This document shows, piece by piece, positions 38,101 through 47,349 of a DNA stretch of 64,000 bases; the first letter of the stretch is position 1, and each line of letters opens with the position of its first letter. Below the pieces are notes generated by a model. That model saw only the letters and a list, made by a program, of their open reading frames with translations. It ran no database searches and was not told the DNA's origin. Origin of the DNA: Mercenaria mercenaria (lineage: Eukaryota; Mollusca; Bivalvia; Venerida; Veneridae); NCBI RefSeq assembly GCF_021730395.1, contig NC_069371.1, forward strand, positions 70,710,001-70,774,000, read 5' to 3'. A program made the translations under genes and the position numbers.

Positions 38101-41100
38101 TTGGATTTGTGTACCTTATGCCATGATTGTTCTGTTTATTCAAAATAAGTAATACATTATTTAGGAGATGATCATACGAATACCAGAATTTGTTATTTAC
38201 TTCCAGAAACCTAGCAAATTATTTATTTACTTTACATCTTAGTTTCGTTTGGCTACCGACTAGAAAAACTTATTTTGTTATATATTCTGACTTCTTCAGA
38301 CTTTGCTCTGATTATCTAGTATTTTGAGTAGACAAGGGACATAATTATACAAAATTTGAATAGCCTCAGGAGTTATGTCATGTGAATAAAACACAGGGTC
38401 TGAACACAGACTAAACTTAGTCCAGCTCATTCATAAAACCTTTATACTTTTATGTGAAAAACTATGGTAGACAAAATCATCTCGAGGTGAAAAGTTTGAA
38501 AATGGTCGTGTTACATGTATATTACGATGTGAAAATATTTTTGCTTAGCTAATGATATACCAGTTCAGTTTGTCTATATTTTCTTTTATAGATTTAACGT
38601 TGTCTATTTATCTGTCCCAGGCATTGTTTTTTTCTGTACATGTACTAATTTATTATCATCTAGTTACTGACATTTTTAATTCATCAACCAAATGTGGAAA
38701 ACTGGATAGGATAGAACACTACAGAAAGTTCATTTAATTAGCTGCATTTTTAATTAAAGATGTAAGCAAAACTGTGTTTTGTTTTCAAGCAAAACCTTTA
38801 TCTTTATTTGCAGGTCTAATATTGAACAAGAATCGGAAGAAAGAATAGATTTAGACATTTGTGAAAGGAACAATGGAAACTTTGGAAGTTTACTCTTTCT
38901 GAAACGTATAACTACAAGAAAGATGTGATCATTGTATTAGAAACTGAATTTTCCAGTCTTCTAGCATGTCTAGTGGTTTAACTAGCATACCAAGATATAT
39001 ACCTTCATGTTTTTATACACTTATCTTTTTCATATCTTTTTTTATTTTTATATTATATTTGATCGAAGTAGCATTGAAAAAACGGGAATATATAAATATT
39101 GTATGTGATACTGATATCTCATTTTGATGGAATATAGCGGAATTGAGATACATCGGTTGGAAAAAAGCGATGCGACATTGACTCGGCCCATATGTTTACT
39201 CGTATAGAATACCTTTTTGATCTTATTTGAAATTCCTATTTAAATAAAAACTATCTATTTGTATTTATTGGATCGTTCGACAAAGATTAAAGGTGCAAAA
39301 TAAAGACAAATGAATGGACATAAATCTTTAAAAAGACTACACATTTTGAATTATACTACTAAACATTACGATAGCCGTGTAATATTCCTTTGAAATCAAC
39401 ACATGTACAGAGAAACAAATGATTGTTTTTGTATTTTCTTAGACTGACATGGGTGGTCATTTTGTCCTACTTTCGTGTTTATCGCTTTTCCGTAATCGGT
39501 CGGAAAGTCTTCTGGATCACGTGATATTTAAAATTGTTTCAAACGATCGGATATCCGTTTAGACGCGCGACAAAATAACTGTATTTCCATGATGGTAATT
39601 ATACATGACCTTCACGAAAAATATGAGATATACCAATTTAAGTTTAAATTGACAGTGACATATATTAGGCCAAGACAATGTGTTTAATGTCTAAAATCTT
39701 ATTAAATTAATCTAGCCATATGTGCATAAATCAATTTATTTAGGTAATTTTCAGTCACATTTTGTTTCTGCAGTGTAAGCTAATTATTCATTTATATTCT
39801 TAAAACTATGCTGAAAAGAGATTAACTGCAAAAGTTTGCAGACGAAGTTGCGAAAACACTTTTATTCGGCAATGGCCTGAATTGTCCTCCCTAAAACTTG
39901 TAGTATAGCTGTATATTACCTGTATTATAAGAATGATTTTCATGAAGTTTTTGTGAGTTACAAAATTGTTGATTTCCCTGTGCTAAGTTTGTAAAAATCA
40001 CGTTATCGTTTGGGCATATAATATATTTGCATCTATTTTATAAATTATAGCCTCGTTTCGGAGGACTCTTCCGAAAAAATCCGAAGATGCGCGACGGGTT
40101 CGTAAGCAGTCGGAAAACATACTTTCCGTTTGACATAGGCAACATTTTTTGTTTATTTGTTACTTATTCTTGAACATACTCATGACTTTTTGGTCACATC
40201 CGATGCAGTGGGTCATATTTTCAGTAAATAGGAAGTCTCAGCTACAAACTCTGGTTTTCTTAAAATACTCGTTCGGGTTTTAGTAGTGGACCTTTAAAGA
40301 TATCAGGAAATTATAGCTATATTTCTTACGAAGCTTTTAAACTTAGTTACTTACAGATTATATGTATGGAAACTCTTGAGAATTAGTTACTTTAACTATG
40401 TTTTCCATTTTAAAATTAGAAAGCATTTGTAACGGGTATCAGATGTAAATTGTCTCAATTATAAAGCTTTGTAAGTACGACTGTTTAATGGTCAAAATAG
40501 TAGGAAAGCTTTTACTGGCGAGGAAACCCGGGTTCGATTTTTCAGTCGGACATATTGTTTGTTAATTTAGCATTTTTAAAATAGTTTAGAAACAAAAGAT
40601 CTTGTTCTAATACTCATAATATGACAAACTTTCCAGAAGGATCATTCTTAGCCTATAAATCTGGAGTCCAGGTGATTTTTTTTTCTTTTTGTTTTTGTTT
40701 TTTTTTTCTTATTATACATTTCTCTGTAAACCTATTGTATTTCTTCTAAATTGCATACTTTTACTCTTTATAATAAATACGTTATTATTATTTTGAGTAA
40801 GCATGCAGCTGAAGCATCTTTAGTTCAGCTGCTTTGTCTGTTTGGGCAACATCAAAGCGTATATATCAACACACACTAAAAAATAACAGATAAAAGTGAA
40901 AACTGTAAATTGAAACATTCGCTTTTATCTTATTTTAATAGATAAAAGAAAATTATAAAGAGATTCAAACCAGGAACTAAAGAACTAGGAAATTCTACAC
41001 GGTCGGGTCGGCATAACGCTTTATCAAAATTTCTAGTTTTATGCATGTGCAGGCTTTTCATTTACTTTGCAAATAAGTTATAATTTATAAGCAACGATAA

Positions 41101-44100
41101 AGATGTTTACTAAGAGTTAACATAATACATACACAAGATACTGGACAAAATTAATAGCCACGGATAGGGTAGTATTGATACAAGAACACCTTTATATTTT
41201 ACTCTGCGGGTCTTAGTCGTGTAACGTATCGTTGACATTACTGTTGTTATAATGATATCTTAAACAATGTGCGTCATTTCAAGTCTATGATTCACAGGTT
41301 TTGATTTATTCATGCTGATGTTAAGGATCTGCCACAACATACATGCTTGTATTTGTTAAAGGGAGCAAACTCGAATAAACGGGTTCAATTTTAATATCTA
41401 TTTATAATTTTGAGTTACGAAGAAACCAATTAAAGGGAGCAAACTCTATGAAAGATAAACGTCTTATTCTGTATATATTTTGTGCTGTAATGCAACTTCT
41501 GTTGTTGCAGACTTACTGTGTGTTTCCTATTGAGTACTTATTTTAATTAGAAATAATGTACTGGTAAGACTATATAAGCACAAATATTGTTAACATATTA
41601 TTTACATTTTATAAGGTAAAACATTGTTAATATTATTAACCTGCAAAGATTTAATTAAAATTTGTGAAATGATCGTTAAGTTTTCGTCTTACGACTTCCC
41701 TGTCAAAAAGTAAATCAAGATTGTGTGGAAATATTATTGGTGCAATAGCTAAAACTAACATCGCATTCGTTTCTGCAGTCGATATGTGTGCTTGTTTTAG
41801 TAGAATTATTGTTATTTTGGAGAGATTTGTATTTTTTCACGTCGTCTTTATACAGATTTAGCATGAGTTTAAACTCGTTTTTCTCTCCAGTTAAGTAGGT
41901 ATCATTTTGATTAGTAATCATTGTCACTATGTGGTATCATTGGAGAAAAGACTCAGAGCAAAGGGGAAATGTTACAATAAACTAATTTACAACTTCATTT
42001 GAAAGAAAATATAAAACGTGGTGTTAATTTGCAACCATTTAACTTTAAAACCTGTGCAAAGACATTTATTTCTCTATGTAATACTGGTAGTTGATTTCAC
42101 CAGACTTTTTGTTGCGTTATTTTTGTTGGGATCCTGCTGTAATTCAGCGGGATTTCAACCAAAAACGCTCTGGGATCCTGGTTACTCCCATAGTCTGTAT
42201 ATACTGGGATCCCACTGAGATCAATTGGGATCCCAGCGGAATTTCAGTGGAATCTTACCGGGATCTCAGTGAGAAAAATTTTCGGGATCCCGGTATATCT
42301 CGCTAAGATCCCGGTATATCCCACCGGAATTCCCATATGAATTCCCGGTGGAATCCCACTTGAAATCCGGGATTCCCAATGAGAAATCAAGTGGGATCCC
42401 GCCGGGAAAACCAATGTTTCCCACTGAGAATCCCACCGGAAGGCACTGGGAATCCCGAAAATTTTTCCCGCTGAAATTCCCACTGAAATCTTACCGAAAT
42501 CCCGTCGGGATTTCCACTTAAATTTTCTATAGGGTTAAACTTCAGTAATTTCTCAGACTCACAATTACACTGAACAAAAATGGCTAGCCAATCACAATGT
42601 ATCTTTTTAAATTATATTCTTTGGCTTAATTAGTGTATCAGTTTTAAGAGAATTATAAAAACTGTATTTCAGACATGATATTTTCCTCAGAGTTAAAAAT
42701 TCATGCATTCTAATATGACTAGCAATGCATTATTCATCACAACGTTATTATGTTAACATCATGTCAACATGATATTTAGCACCATGTGGTGCTTTCAAAT
42801 TTGATTCAGTATTTTACCTTAGATAGCATTTTTAAAACGAATTGTAACACTGCACAACTGTCTAGATTAATTTACGCACATACTAATCTGGTATATTTGC
42901 TTTACAGAATAATTTGCCATCATTTTCGTCCAAATTGAACTCTTCTGCAAGATTTACCATTTCCAGTCTGGTGTGTATAAACAAAGGAGCATGATGACAC
43001 GCCATGCATACACGAGGAAACAGTTCCATAATATTGATCTAAATTTTACAACAAAGACATATTAGAAAGGAAATTGTCTATATAGTAAAATTATTTATAC
43101 AATCTGGCAGTAATAATCATTCGAAATAATTTCACTCAAGCTGCACCCTCATGGAATTATTACACCTGATGTATAACCACCTATCATGCATAAATAATGT
43201 TAAAACACTGCTTTGGTGTAAATTATTTCTTAATTACTGTATCACTAGAATTAAATATTTCTAGACAGCTGGTATTGTTCAGTATAATGCTTTGATTCAG
43301 TAAAACAGTTCTCTTTCAATAGCAAAATGTTTTTTTCCTATAAAAAAAAAACTGTTTACAATAAATAATGTTTAAATCATCATGCATTTTCCTATTTTGT
43401 ACTTAGATTATGTTGAGTACAGAAAACAGTGTTTCAATTTATTTTTTGTCCAATGAAGCTTCAATACTTTAATTATTGAGAAATATACTTATAAGTTGGA
43501 AAGCTTGTTTCAAGATCTAGCATCTCAAAACAGTATAAATAAATAACTTAACCTGACTAAATAATCTATTATAAGAGTTTAAGTCTCAGTTACACTACAC
43601 CGTATAGCGTTAACGGACGTTTAACACAATTTTCAATCCATTTGTGTCCATTCGCATGCGTTTCTTTTCCGTTTCTCATGTGGCACCTGCACTCCTTGTT
43701 CTGCACTCCTTGTTCTGCGAAATTCGTTCTATCCAGTGGAAAGTTTTGAGCATGTTCAAAATTTAGAACGTACACCACCGGACAGAGTTGTCCGTTAGAT
43801 GTATGGTAGCAATGCGCTGATATGCGTTTTGTTCGTTACTCTTGCGTTCCCTATTCTGAACTTAACTGGTTCGCATCTGTTCTTGTCAGGTTCGCATTCG
43901 TTCTTGTCCGGTGGACCCGATTCATGGCCGGACCACTACCGGATTATGCAACGGATGTAACGTATGTTCAACAGTCGATAACTGACAAGAACGTTTTATC
44001 AGTTTCTCATGCATTGCGCTTTTGTTTTACACGGTACAAGTCTGTTACTAATACGGTGATATCCGTTAATTGAACGTTGTTCATCCTGTATATATGCGTA

Positions 44101-46991
44101 AATCTTGCGGTCATTGTGTGTTTTATGCGCCCAGTACACCGATCGCGAGAGCATCGAGCAGCAGTGGGGAATGCCTTTCGTCACCGGATAACTTTCTGTC
44201 ACAGTTTTTATATACATTTGGCGTCCGTTAACGCTATACGGTGTAGTGTGACTTACACATAAGGAGTTAATGTCAATCTACGCCACATTGCCATTTCTTT
44301 GCAGTGCAGGTCATGCATACTAATAACATACACTACAAATCAGACTGTCATTGTATAACATAGATTCCACTTTAATATTAGGTTTAGATGTTTCTTCAAG
44401 ATATATTAATGATTTTGAGTTTTTATTTGGTTACAAATATGAAACAGTTTCCAGAGATATAGCTTTATTTTCAGTGTGGAATTGTCAATCATATTCTCTG
44501 TGGCATGCTGGCATTAATCAACAGTCACTTTAGGTGACACTGAACCTTTTCAAGATCATTAAACTTTGATTCCAAAGATTTCATTACATGTTCTATGAAG
44601 TTCTCCAGATATCACTATAATTATACAAGGCAGTTAACCAACAATAAGACAAGATACATGTGTTCCTAATAATTTGCTGAAAACCATGGTCATGCAGTCA
44701 TTTCAGTTTCATCATTATAGCAGTTACTGTAATGACTGTGTTAAATGTCATTGAACACTACTGACTACCATAACTGGAATACACTTGTATCTTTTTAATT
44801 AGAGGTATTTTTGAAGGTTTTTTGATATAATTCAATCATATATATCATAAATAATTAACATATGAAAGTAAAATAAAATACATTCACTCAAAACGGTAAC
44901 TGTGCGGGAAATTATCATAACCGAAATACACCCGTATTTTATGAATAAATGGTACTTTTGTAGGGTTTATTGCAGAACTCATTTGTATATAATATAAATA
45001 ATTAATTTACAAAAGGAAAATAAAATATGATGATTTGTCAGTTTCCGCATATTAGTTGTGTGCTAAATTACACGATTGTTCTTAGTATTCATATATTACA
45101 ATGTAGTTAAGTACTTTTTGTTTTGTGTGGTAGCAGCACATAAAACACATGACATGCTGCTGAAATAAGAATAAGGTCATTGTATTTGACAGGCATCGTG
45201 GGATCAGATTCTCCCTAAGCTGTTGCAACCGGGTATACTGCTTGGATCAGGGGGTGTTTCATTTGTACACCTGACCCAAGAGGCAAGATTTACAACACGT
45301 TAGTCAGAACTAGTGCAGTTGTACATATAGTAATACTTTTTGAGTTCAAATAATTATATTTCACTAATATATACTTTTCCCTGTCCTCATTTAGATAAAA
45401 TTCTTGAGACAAATGTTTGAAATTAAAAAAAAAATCAGACAATTTCATCTGAAGAACTTTAAATGCATTCTGTCACTTAGCACTTTTTCGCAGTAAACAA
45501 TACTTGGTTTACAGCCACATGTTTACTGTGAAAAGTACCAAGTGAAAAAAAAAGAAGAATAAAAATCAACTGTTTGTCAAAAAAAAAAAAATAATCCTTT
45601 ATACCAGATACTGATAATGATATCATACTTAAAAAGAAACCAACAAAATGGCACAATTATTGGAAAATATTTGTCACTTGGTACATATACTGAGTGCAAA
45701 CTTAATATAATTCGGTGCGAAAAAGCGCCAAGTGACGTAAGGCACTTAGCACTGTGTCGCATTCAAATGGAATATCATTTTCACTTAGCACTTTTTGACC
45801 ATTTTGTTATAAATTCGTTTAATGACTTGCTATAATCTTGATATTTTTACAGGACATGGGCAAGGTCATAAACACTTGATATATGAAAAAAAGTGATTTT
45901 TTCAAAAAATGTCACTTAGCACTGTGTCGCATTCACCCCTCGATTTGGTGTGTCTCAATATCCGCCAACTCTATCCGAATAGAAAGTCTTTATAAAATTA
46001 CTAAATTATAGGTGCCGTCTCTTTTATTTTCAAAGTTATAACTGTGTATGAAGAATGATATTTGACTTTTGTTTCATGTTATAGAAGCAAGTTAGGAAAC
46101 ACTAAAACTTCTGACGAATTGATGTAACAAATAATTTCCACTTTTAAAGTATATATATCACATTCAATTACAGATGTTGAAAACACATAGAGATGGTACT
46201 GAAGACCTCAAACATTTAATACAAGTTGATCCTAAAATATTCGGCAACAAAGAAGGAAAAGGAACTACTGACAAATTACTGTAGAGAGGTATCTGTTAGA
46301 TTTCAATTCTTAATTCCGTAGCAGGGACCTATTTTCATTGGTCTGTTTACGTCACTGTGAAGTGATTTAATTTTGTAGTCTGAGCCAAAATATTTATTTC
46401 CTGGAAACAGGAAATGATAGTGAGAAGTTGAATAAAATGTAATTTGTTCCATTGGTTTCTTGGGTTGGCGCAAGTATGAAATCAATAAACATTTGTCCCC
46501 CACATCCCCTTTCCCCCTCATAAATTTCAAAGATTTTTCTGTATTAATGTAGGTCTGTGTCCAATTTTTTAATTATTAATTTTGCAGATAAAATGTTATG
46601 TAAAAGGAGTCTATGATTTATGAGGTAGTTTTACAAAGTATAAAAAACGAATATTTTTCAATAACTCTGTCAAATTTTCTGTTGTCAAAGGATAAATATG
46701 CATAATTTAAAAATAAGTCCAACAGATATATAAATAGAACTTTATTTGCTATATTTGTTTTTATCTAATAAAACATCAATAACTGCAAGATGTAAACGTG
46801 TAAATGTTTGTTTGCATGTAGGGCTTGTAAATATTAAATAACAGTGTAAAGATATTGTAAATATTTTACAGACAAAGCAAAAATACATACACAACCTCAT
46901 TCTCGTCCGTTCGTTCTATTTTACCATCATGTTTTACATCAAGAGACTTGAACCACATTCTCCATTTCGATATTAAGTAATCATTCGCCAT
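20642..46991 (-). CDS. Sarcoplasmic calcium-binding protein, copy B (exons 25.8 kb apart)
   Basis: Exon 1 is 46991-46891 (101 bp, ATG at 46989-46991, donor GTATGT, phase 2). Exon 2 is 21083-20642 (442 bp, TAG stop, acceptor CATAG). Joined, they give 180 residues, the same length and phase as A and E, with no stop or shift. Exon 1 reads MANDYLISKWRMWFKSLDVK; exon 2 reads VKFAHLHH through KDIVKDAYEAGV. EF loop 1 (18-29) is DVKHDGKI, closer to canonical than copy A; loop 3 starts NISHDGLM. The intron is 25.8 kb against 1.0 kb in A, because a 24.3-kb element sits in it. Sequence on both sides of that element continues the A intron, so the exons are one gene and not two fragments. Whether it is still spliced correctly cannot be told from sequence. 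Confidence 0.8.
21634..22090. repeat. Left terminal and subterminal repeats of the 24.3-kb element
   Basis: After the 30-bp terminal repeat, the motif recurs as gtcacttagaactttttcgc (21826-21845 region), a ttaagcgcgacaaaattctaagtg-like variant near 21878, gtcacttaaaactttttcgc near 22002 and aagtctaagtgacatta near 22066. They occur in both orientations, as expected for transposase-binding sites. No gene. Confidence 0.7.
22382..22650. repeat. GGGATCCC/GGAATTCC-rich array, left copy
   Basis: The array begins at ccctatagaaaatt (22382-22395) and continues with close-packed gggatccc, ggaatccc, gggattcc and gggaattc phrases at roughly 10-20 base spacing. Most are self-complementary, so the single strand could fold many ways. 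A second array lies at 42125-42534 in inverted orientation and ends in the complement of the same ccctatagaaaatt. The frame open across it is a by-product. Confidence 0.75.
22660..25040. other. AT-rich interior of the insertion, nothing recognised
   Basis: No gene or RNA seen. A phrase acatctataataaaagaagtaaatg near 22650 recurs imperfectly near 23430 (ttatctataataaagggaag), hinting at a small local repeat. Confidence 0.35.
25043..25280. repeat. Palindromic MITE, CAGCATGGATCC type, copy 1
   Basis: The ends are tgagcctcgccatgagg and the near-complement ctcatggcgcggctca. TA flanks both sides (ta|tgagcc and ggctca|ta). Arms continue inward as aaccaacatagtg, ccagcatggatcc and gttcgctttcaaagc with complements, giving one long imperfect hairpin of 238 bp. 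Further copies are at 51983-52123 and 58411-58645. Confidence 0.9.
25285..26175. other. AT-rich, nothing recognised
   Basis: No gene found. A short (ta)n run lies at about 25664-25680. Confidence 0.35.
26178..26400. repeat. 44-bp tandem array inside inverted ends
   Basis: A 44-bp unit (tcgtgatttcgactttccac...) starts at 26221, 26265, 26309 and 26353, so there are about four copies; the last is diverged. The outer sequences actacgatgttgaaaagtcg (about 26187) and ggcttttcaacatcgtagtt (about 26363) are inverted complements. The whole looks like a small inverted-repeat element whose core expanded in tandem. Confidence 0.85.
26400..28470. other. AT-rich interior of the insertion, nothing recognised
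   Basis: No gene or sharply bounded repeat seen on either strand. Around 27720-27780 a GC-richer phrase (ggtaaggcgtagaggttgcg) could be a scrap of a SINE but is too short to assign. Confidence 0.35.
28475..28650 (+). repeat. Decayed tRNA-headed SINE scrap
   Basis: An A-box-like ttagcttacaggcagagca and a B-box-like gagttcgatactc lie about 40 bases apart, the spacing of a tRNA promoter. The following sequence has no clear partner elsewhere in the window. Confidence 0.4.
28826..28871. repeat. (GAT)n microsatellite
   Basis: Imperfect gatgataat/gatgatgat run of about 45 bp. Confidence 0.9.
28980..29170. repeat. Small repeat with AACCTAGGTTCTCA palindromes
   Basis: The phrase aacctaggttctca occurs at about 29107 and 29143, each around a CCTAGG palindrome, with a nearby acgacgtta/taacgtcg inverted pair at about 29041 and 29062. 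It is probably a small non-autonomous element; ends not defined. Confidence 0.4.
29262..29428 (-). repeat. tRNA-derived SINE, type with TGGTAGAGCGTCCG head
   Basis: On the minus strand it starts aggccaagtggtagagcgtc and has B-box gggttcgatccccggtcg. It then has a body with cgtcatatcaaagacg, ggtaccagtagctccc and an end near ctcataccctcgtggcgaca. The order of tRNA head then unrelated body is diagnostic of a SINE. It is nested in the 24.3-kb insertion. Confidence 0.8.
29435..32880. other. AT-rich interior of the insertion, mostly unassigned
   Basis: No gene recognised. About 31150-31440 resembles, in reverse orientation, the TTATTCCGC element at 17940-18700. The minus-strand open stretch 30739-30984 has a protein-like composition but begins without an ATG and shows no known domain, so it is not called. 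Confidence 0.35.
32891..33508. repeat. Inverted-repeat element rich in CTAAATGCC, copy 1
   Basis: The left end tatggaaggcctgtgcttca and the right end (reversed) tatggaaggccggtgcgcta are inverted repeats. Inside, the left arm is packed with variants of aatgctaaatgcca and the right arm with the complement tggcatttagcatt. The element is about 618 bp, with a non-repetitive core at 33100-33320. Confidence 0.8.
33592..34030. repeat. Inverted-repeat element rich in CTAAATGCC, copy 2
   Basis: It opens with cccatgcaccatgctaattg, then gccaaatgctaaac, and closes with gttagcatggcgcatcggcc and gcccata, the same terminal phrase as copy 1. About 440 bp, more diverged. Confidence 0.7.
34085..34266. repeat. 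Extra right-arm fragments of the CTAAATGCC element
   Basis: Two more terminal phrases occur: ggcaattagcatggtgcacc (ending about 34159) and ggcaattagcactgcgcacc (ending about 34258). Each is followed by a gtcttccat- or gtcatccgt-like tip. They make this a cluster of at least four right ends in 1.4 kb. Confidence 0.65.
34270..36050. other. AT-rich, with a poly(A) tract
   Basis: No gene seen. A 30-base or longer A run lies near 35086-35116 and a shorter one near 34775-34789. The long run could be the tail of a retroposed sequence but nothing upstream is recognisable. Confidence 0.4.
36051..36335 (+). repeat. tRNA-derived SINE, clam type 2 (most complete copy)
   Basis: The head reads ttagctcagtaggtatagag, then ctacggatctcggggtcg and B-box gagttcgatcctctg. 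The body has gacattgtgtctgaaatcat, tcctccacctctgattcatg, ggggaagttggcaatt and acttgcggagaacagg, and ends ggcgttaaacccaaaag. The layout is like venerid tRNA-derived SINEs of the RUDI kind; that name is from memory and tentative. Other copies: 37177-37336 (minus), 51327-51548, 61835-62056 and a worn one near 59960. Confidence 0.85.
37177..37336 (-). repeat. tRNA-derived SINE, clam type 2, 3'-truncated
   Basis: On the minus strand it has head cccgcccgcttagctcaaca, B-box gtgagttcgggccctcgg, then gacattgtgtctggaatcat and cctccacctctgattcaagt, ending at ggggaagttggc. The tail present in the 36051 copy is missing. Confidence 0.8.
37340..42120. other. Long AT-rich stretch of the insertion, nothing recognised
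   Basis: I found no coding domain, RNA or clear terminal repeats in these 4.8 kb. Slightly GC-richer patches lie at 39470-39560 and 40060-40130 (both with cggaaa and gcgcgac phrases) but I cannot pair them as ends of one element. A worn B-box-like gggttcgatttttcag lies at about 40530. Confidence 0.35.
42125..42534. repeat. GGGATCCC/GGAATTCC-rich array, right (inverted) copy
   Basis: Dense gggatccc, cccactgaga, ggaattccc and atcccggtatat phrases end at aattttctataggg (42521-42534), the complement of the start of the array at 22382. It is longer than the left copy (410 against 270 bp). Overlapping open frames in both directions follow from its repetitive, stop-poor composition and are not genes. 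Confidence 0.75.
42883..43029 (-). CDS. Candidate 48-residue peptide or exon, unrecognised
   Basis: Minus-strand ATG at 43027-43029, TAG at 42883-42885. It reads MELFPRVCMACHHAPLFIHT then RLEMVNLAEEFNLDENDGK and LFCKANIPD. The composition (C, H, charged residues, few I/F/Y runs) is unlike the surrounding AT-derived frames, which is the only reason to list it. C8, C11, H12 and H13 could bind metal. It could be a surviving piece of a gene once carried by the 24.3-kb element or an exon of something larger. I do not recognise a family, and chance is quite possible. Confidence 0.2.
   Translation of the reverse strand: MELFPRVCMACHHAPLFIHTRLEMVNLAEEFNLDENDGKLFCKANIPD
43591..44250. repeat. 660-bp element with 30-bp terminal inverted repeats
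   Basis: Left end 43591-43620 (tacactacaccgtatagcgt...) and right end 44221-44250 are inverted repeats matching at 28 of 30 bases. The interior is relatively GC-rich, repeats cgttcgtt/cgttcttg phrases, and has a 14-bp tandem pair (cactccttgttctg twice, about 43690-43718). No target duplication was obvious. It is nested in the 24.3-kb insertion; no coding capacity. Confidence 0.85.
44255..45440. other. AT-rich, nothing firm
   Basis: No gene seen. A GC-richer patch at 45190-45300 contains ggatcaggggg and its near complement cctgaccc (a possible hairpin) but I cannot assign it. Confidence 0.35.
45470..45942. repeat. Right terminal and subterminal repeats of the 24.3-kb element
   Basis: The motif cacttagcac appears at about 45474, 45739, 45781 and 45913, with variants cacttggtac (about 45675) and caagtg at about 45538 and 45729. 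The copy at 45739-45762 extends through cacttagcactgtgtcgcat, i.e. it repeats most of the terminal repeat internally. Several copies continue into ctttttcgcag, as on the left side. Confidence 0.75.
46146..46600. other. B-specific insertion in the SCP B intron
   Basis: The intron of copy A runs directly from ttccatgatt (about 14222) to tttgtgaggtag, whereas copy B has ~440 extra bases here. A short inverted pair (tttcctggaaa) and a pyrimidine-rich tract (gtcccccacatccc) occur inside. Ends and class not defined. Confidence 0.5.
46891..46991 (-). CDS. SCP B, coding exon 1
   Basis: Encodes residues 1-33 plus two bases of codon 34. It is the same length and phase as exon 1 of A and E and begins MANDYLISKWRMWFKS. 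A TATTTCAG acceptor lies 6 bases upstream of the ATG, as in copy A. EF loop 1 keeps D at position 5 (DVKHDGKIERTD). Confidence 0.88.
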
Positions 46992-47260
46992 GATGATCTG
47001 AAATATAATGTTAACTCATTTTAATAAATCATGTCTCAAGCATCATTTAACAATTATACACAATCGTAAGTCACGGCAGTCTGTAAGACTCAAAAATCCT
47101 TTGGAAATAAAACAATTATCACGCTTTATGCAATTAATTACTTCAAATATAAATAAACTAAGTTCAGATTGTGGTGCTAAATTATTTTTCATAACTTCTT
47201 AAATATATAAAATATATTCCCCAACATTAAGCCATGATGTATGCAGAATAACAATATTAC

Positions 47261-47318
47261 CGCTAATTTACATCAATTTCTGTCTTCGGGTTTAATTTGT
47301 GCTTAGAAGATTTTATCG
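47261..47318 (-). other. Probable non-coding first exon of SCP B
   Basis: The donor at its 3' end (ttagcg|gtaata) and the downstream acceptor are conserved with copy A. The 5' limit is estimated from the TATA box. Confidence 0.5.
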
Positions 47319-47339
47319 TGGCGGTGGCTTTCACAATGT

Positions 47340-47349
47340 CTTATATATA
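47340..47349 (-). promoter_or_regulatory. TATA box of SCP B
   Basis: Minus-strand tatatataag follows gcaaaatac, matching the promoter of copy A. It suggests B remained transcribable after duplication. Confidence 0.65.

Larger units (their letters stand above)
21634..45942. mobile_element. 24.3-kb TIR-bounded insertion in the SCP B intron
   Basis: Left end 21634-21663 and right end 45913-45942 are inverted repeats of 30 bp with one mismatch (outer part cgaggggtgaatgcgac). They are flanked by attt at 21630-21633 and 45943-45946. Removing the segment and one attt restores a sequence colinear with the intron of copy A (around 14024-14040), so the insertion point is defined to the base. A GTGCTAAGTGACA-like motif recurs several times just inside both ends. 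No transposase or other large gene is recognisable inside; many smaller repeats are nested in it, so it is not very recent. It could be one large cut-and-paste element that lost its gene, or a composite made by two related ends capturing the DNA between. Superfamily not assigned. Confidence 0.7.

Noticed and set aside
42018-42483. Overlapping open frames in both directions across the GGGATCCC array
   Set aside because: The repeated words happen to lack stops in several frames. Repetition, not coding, explains the openness.
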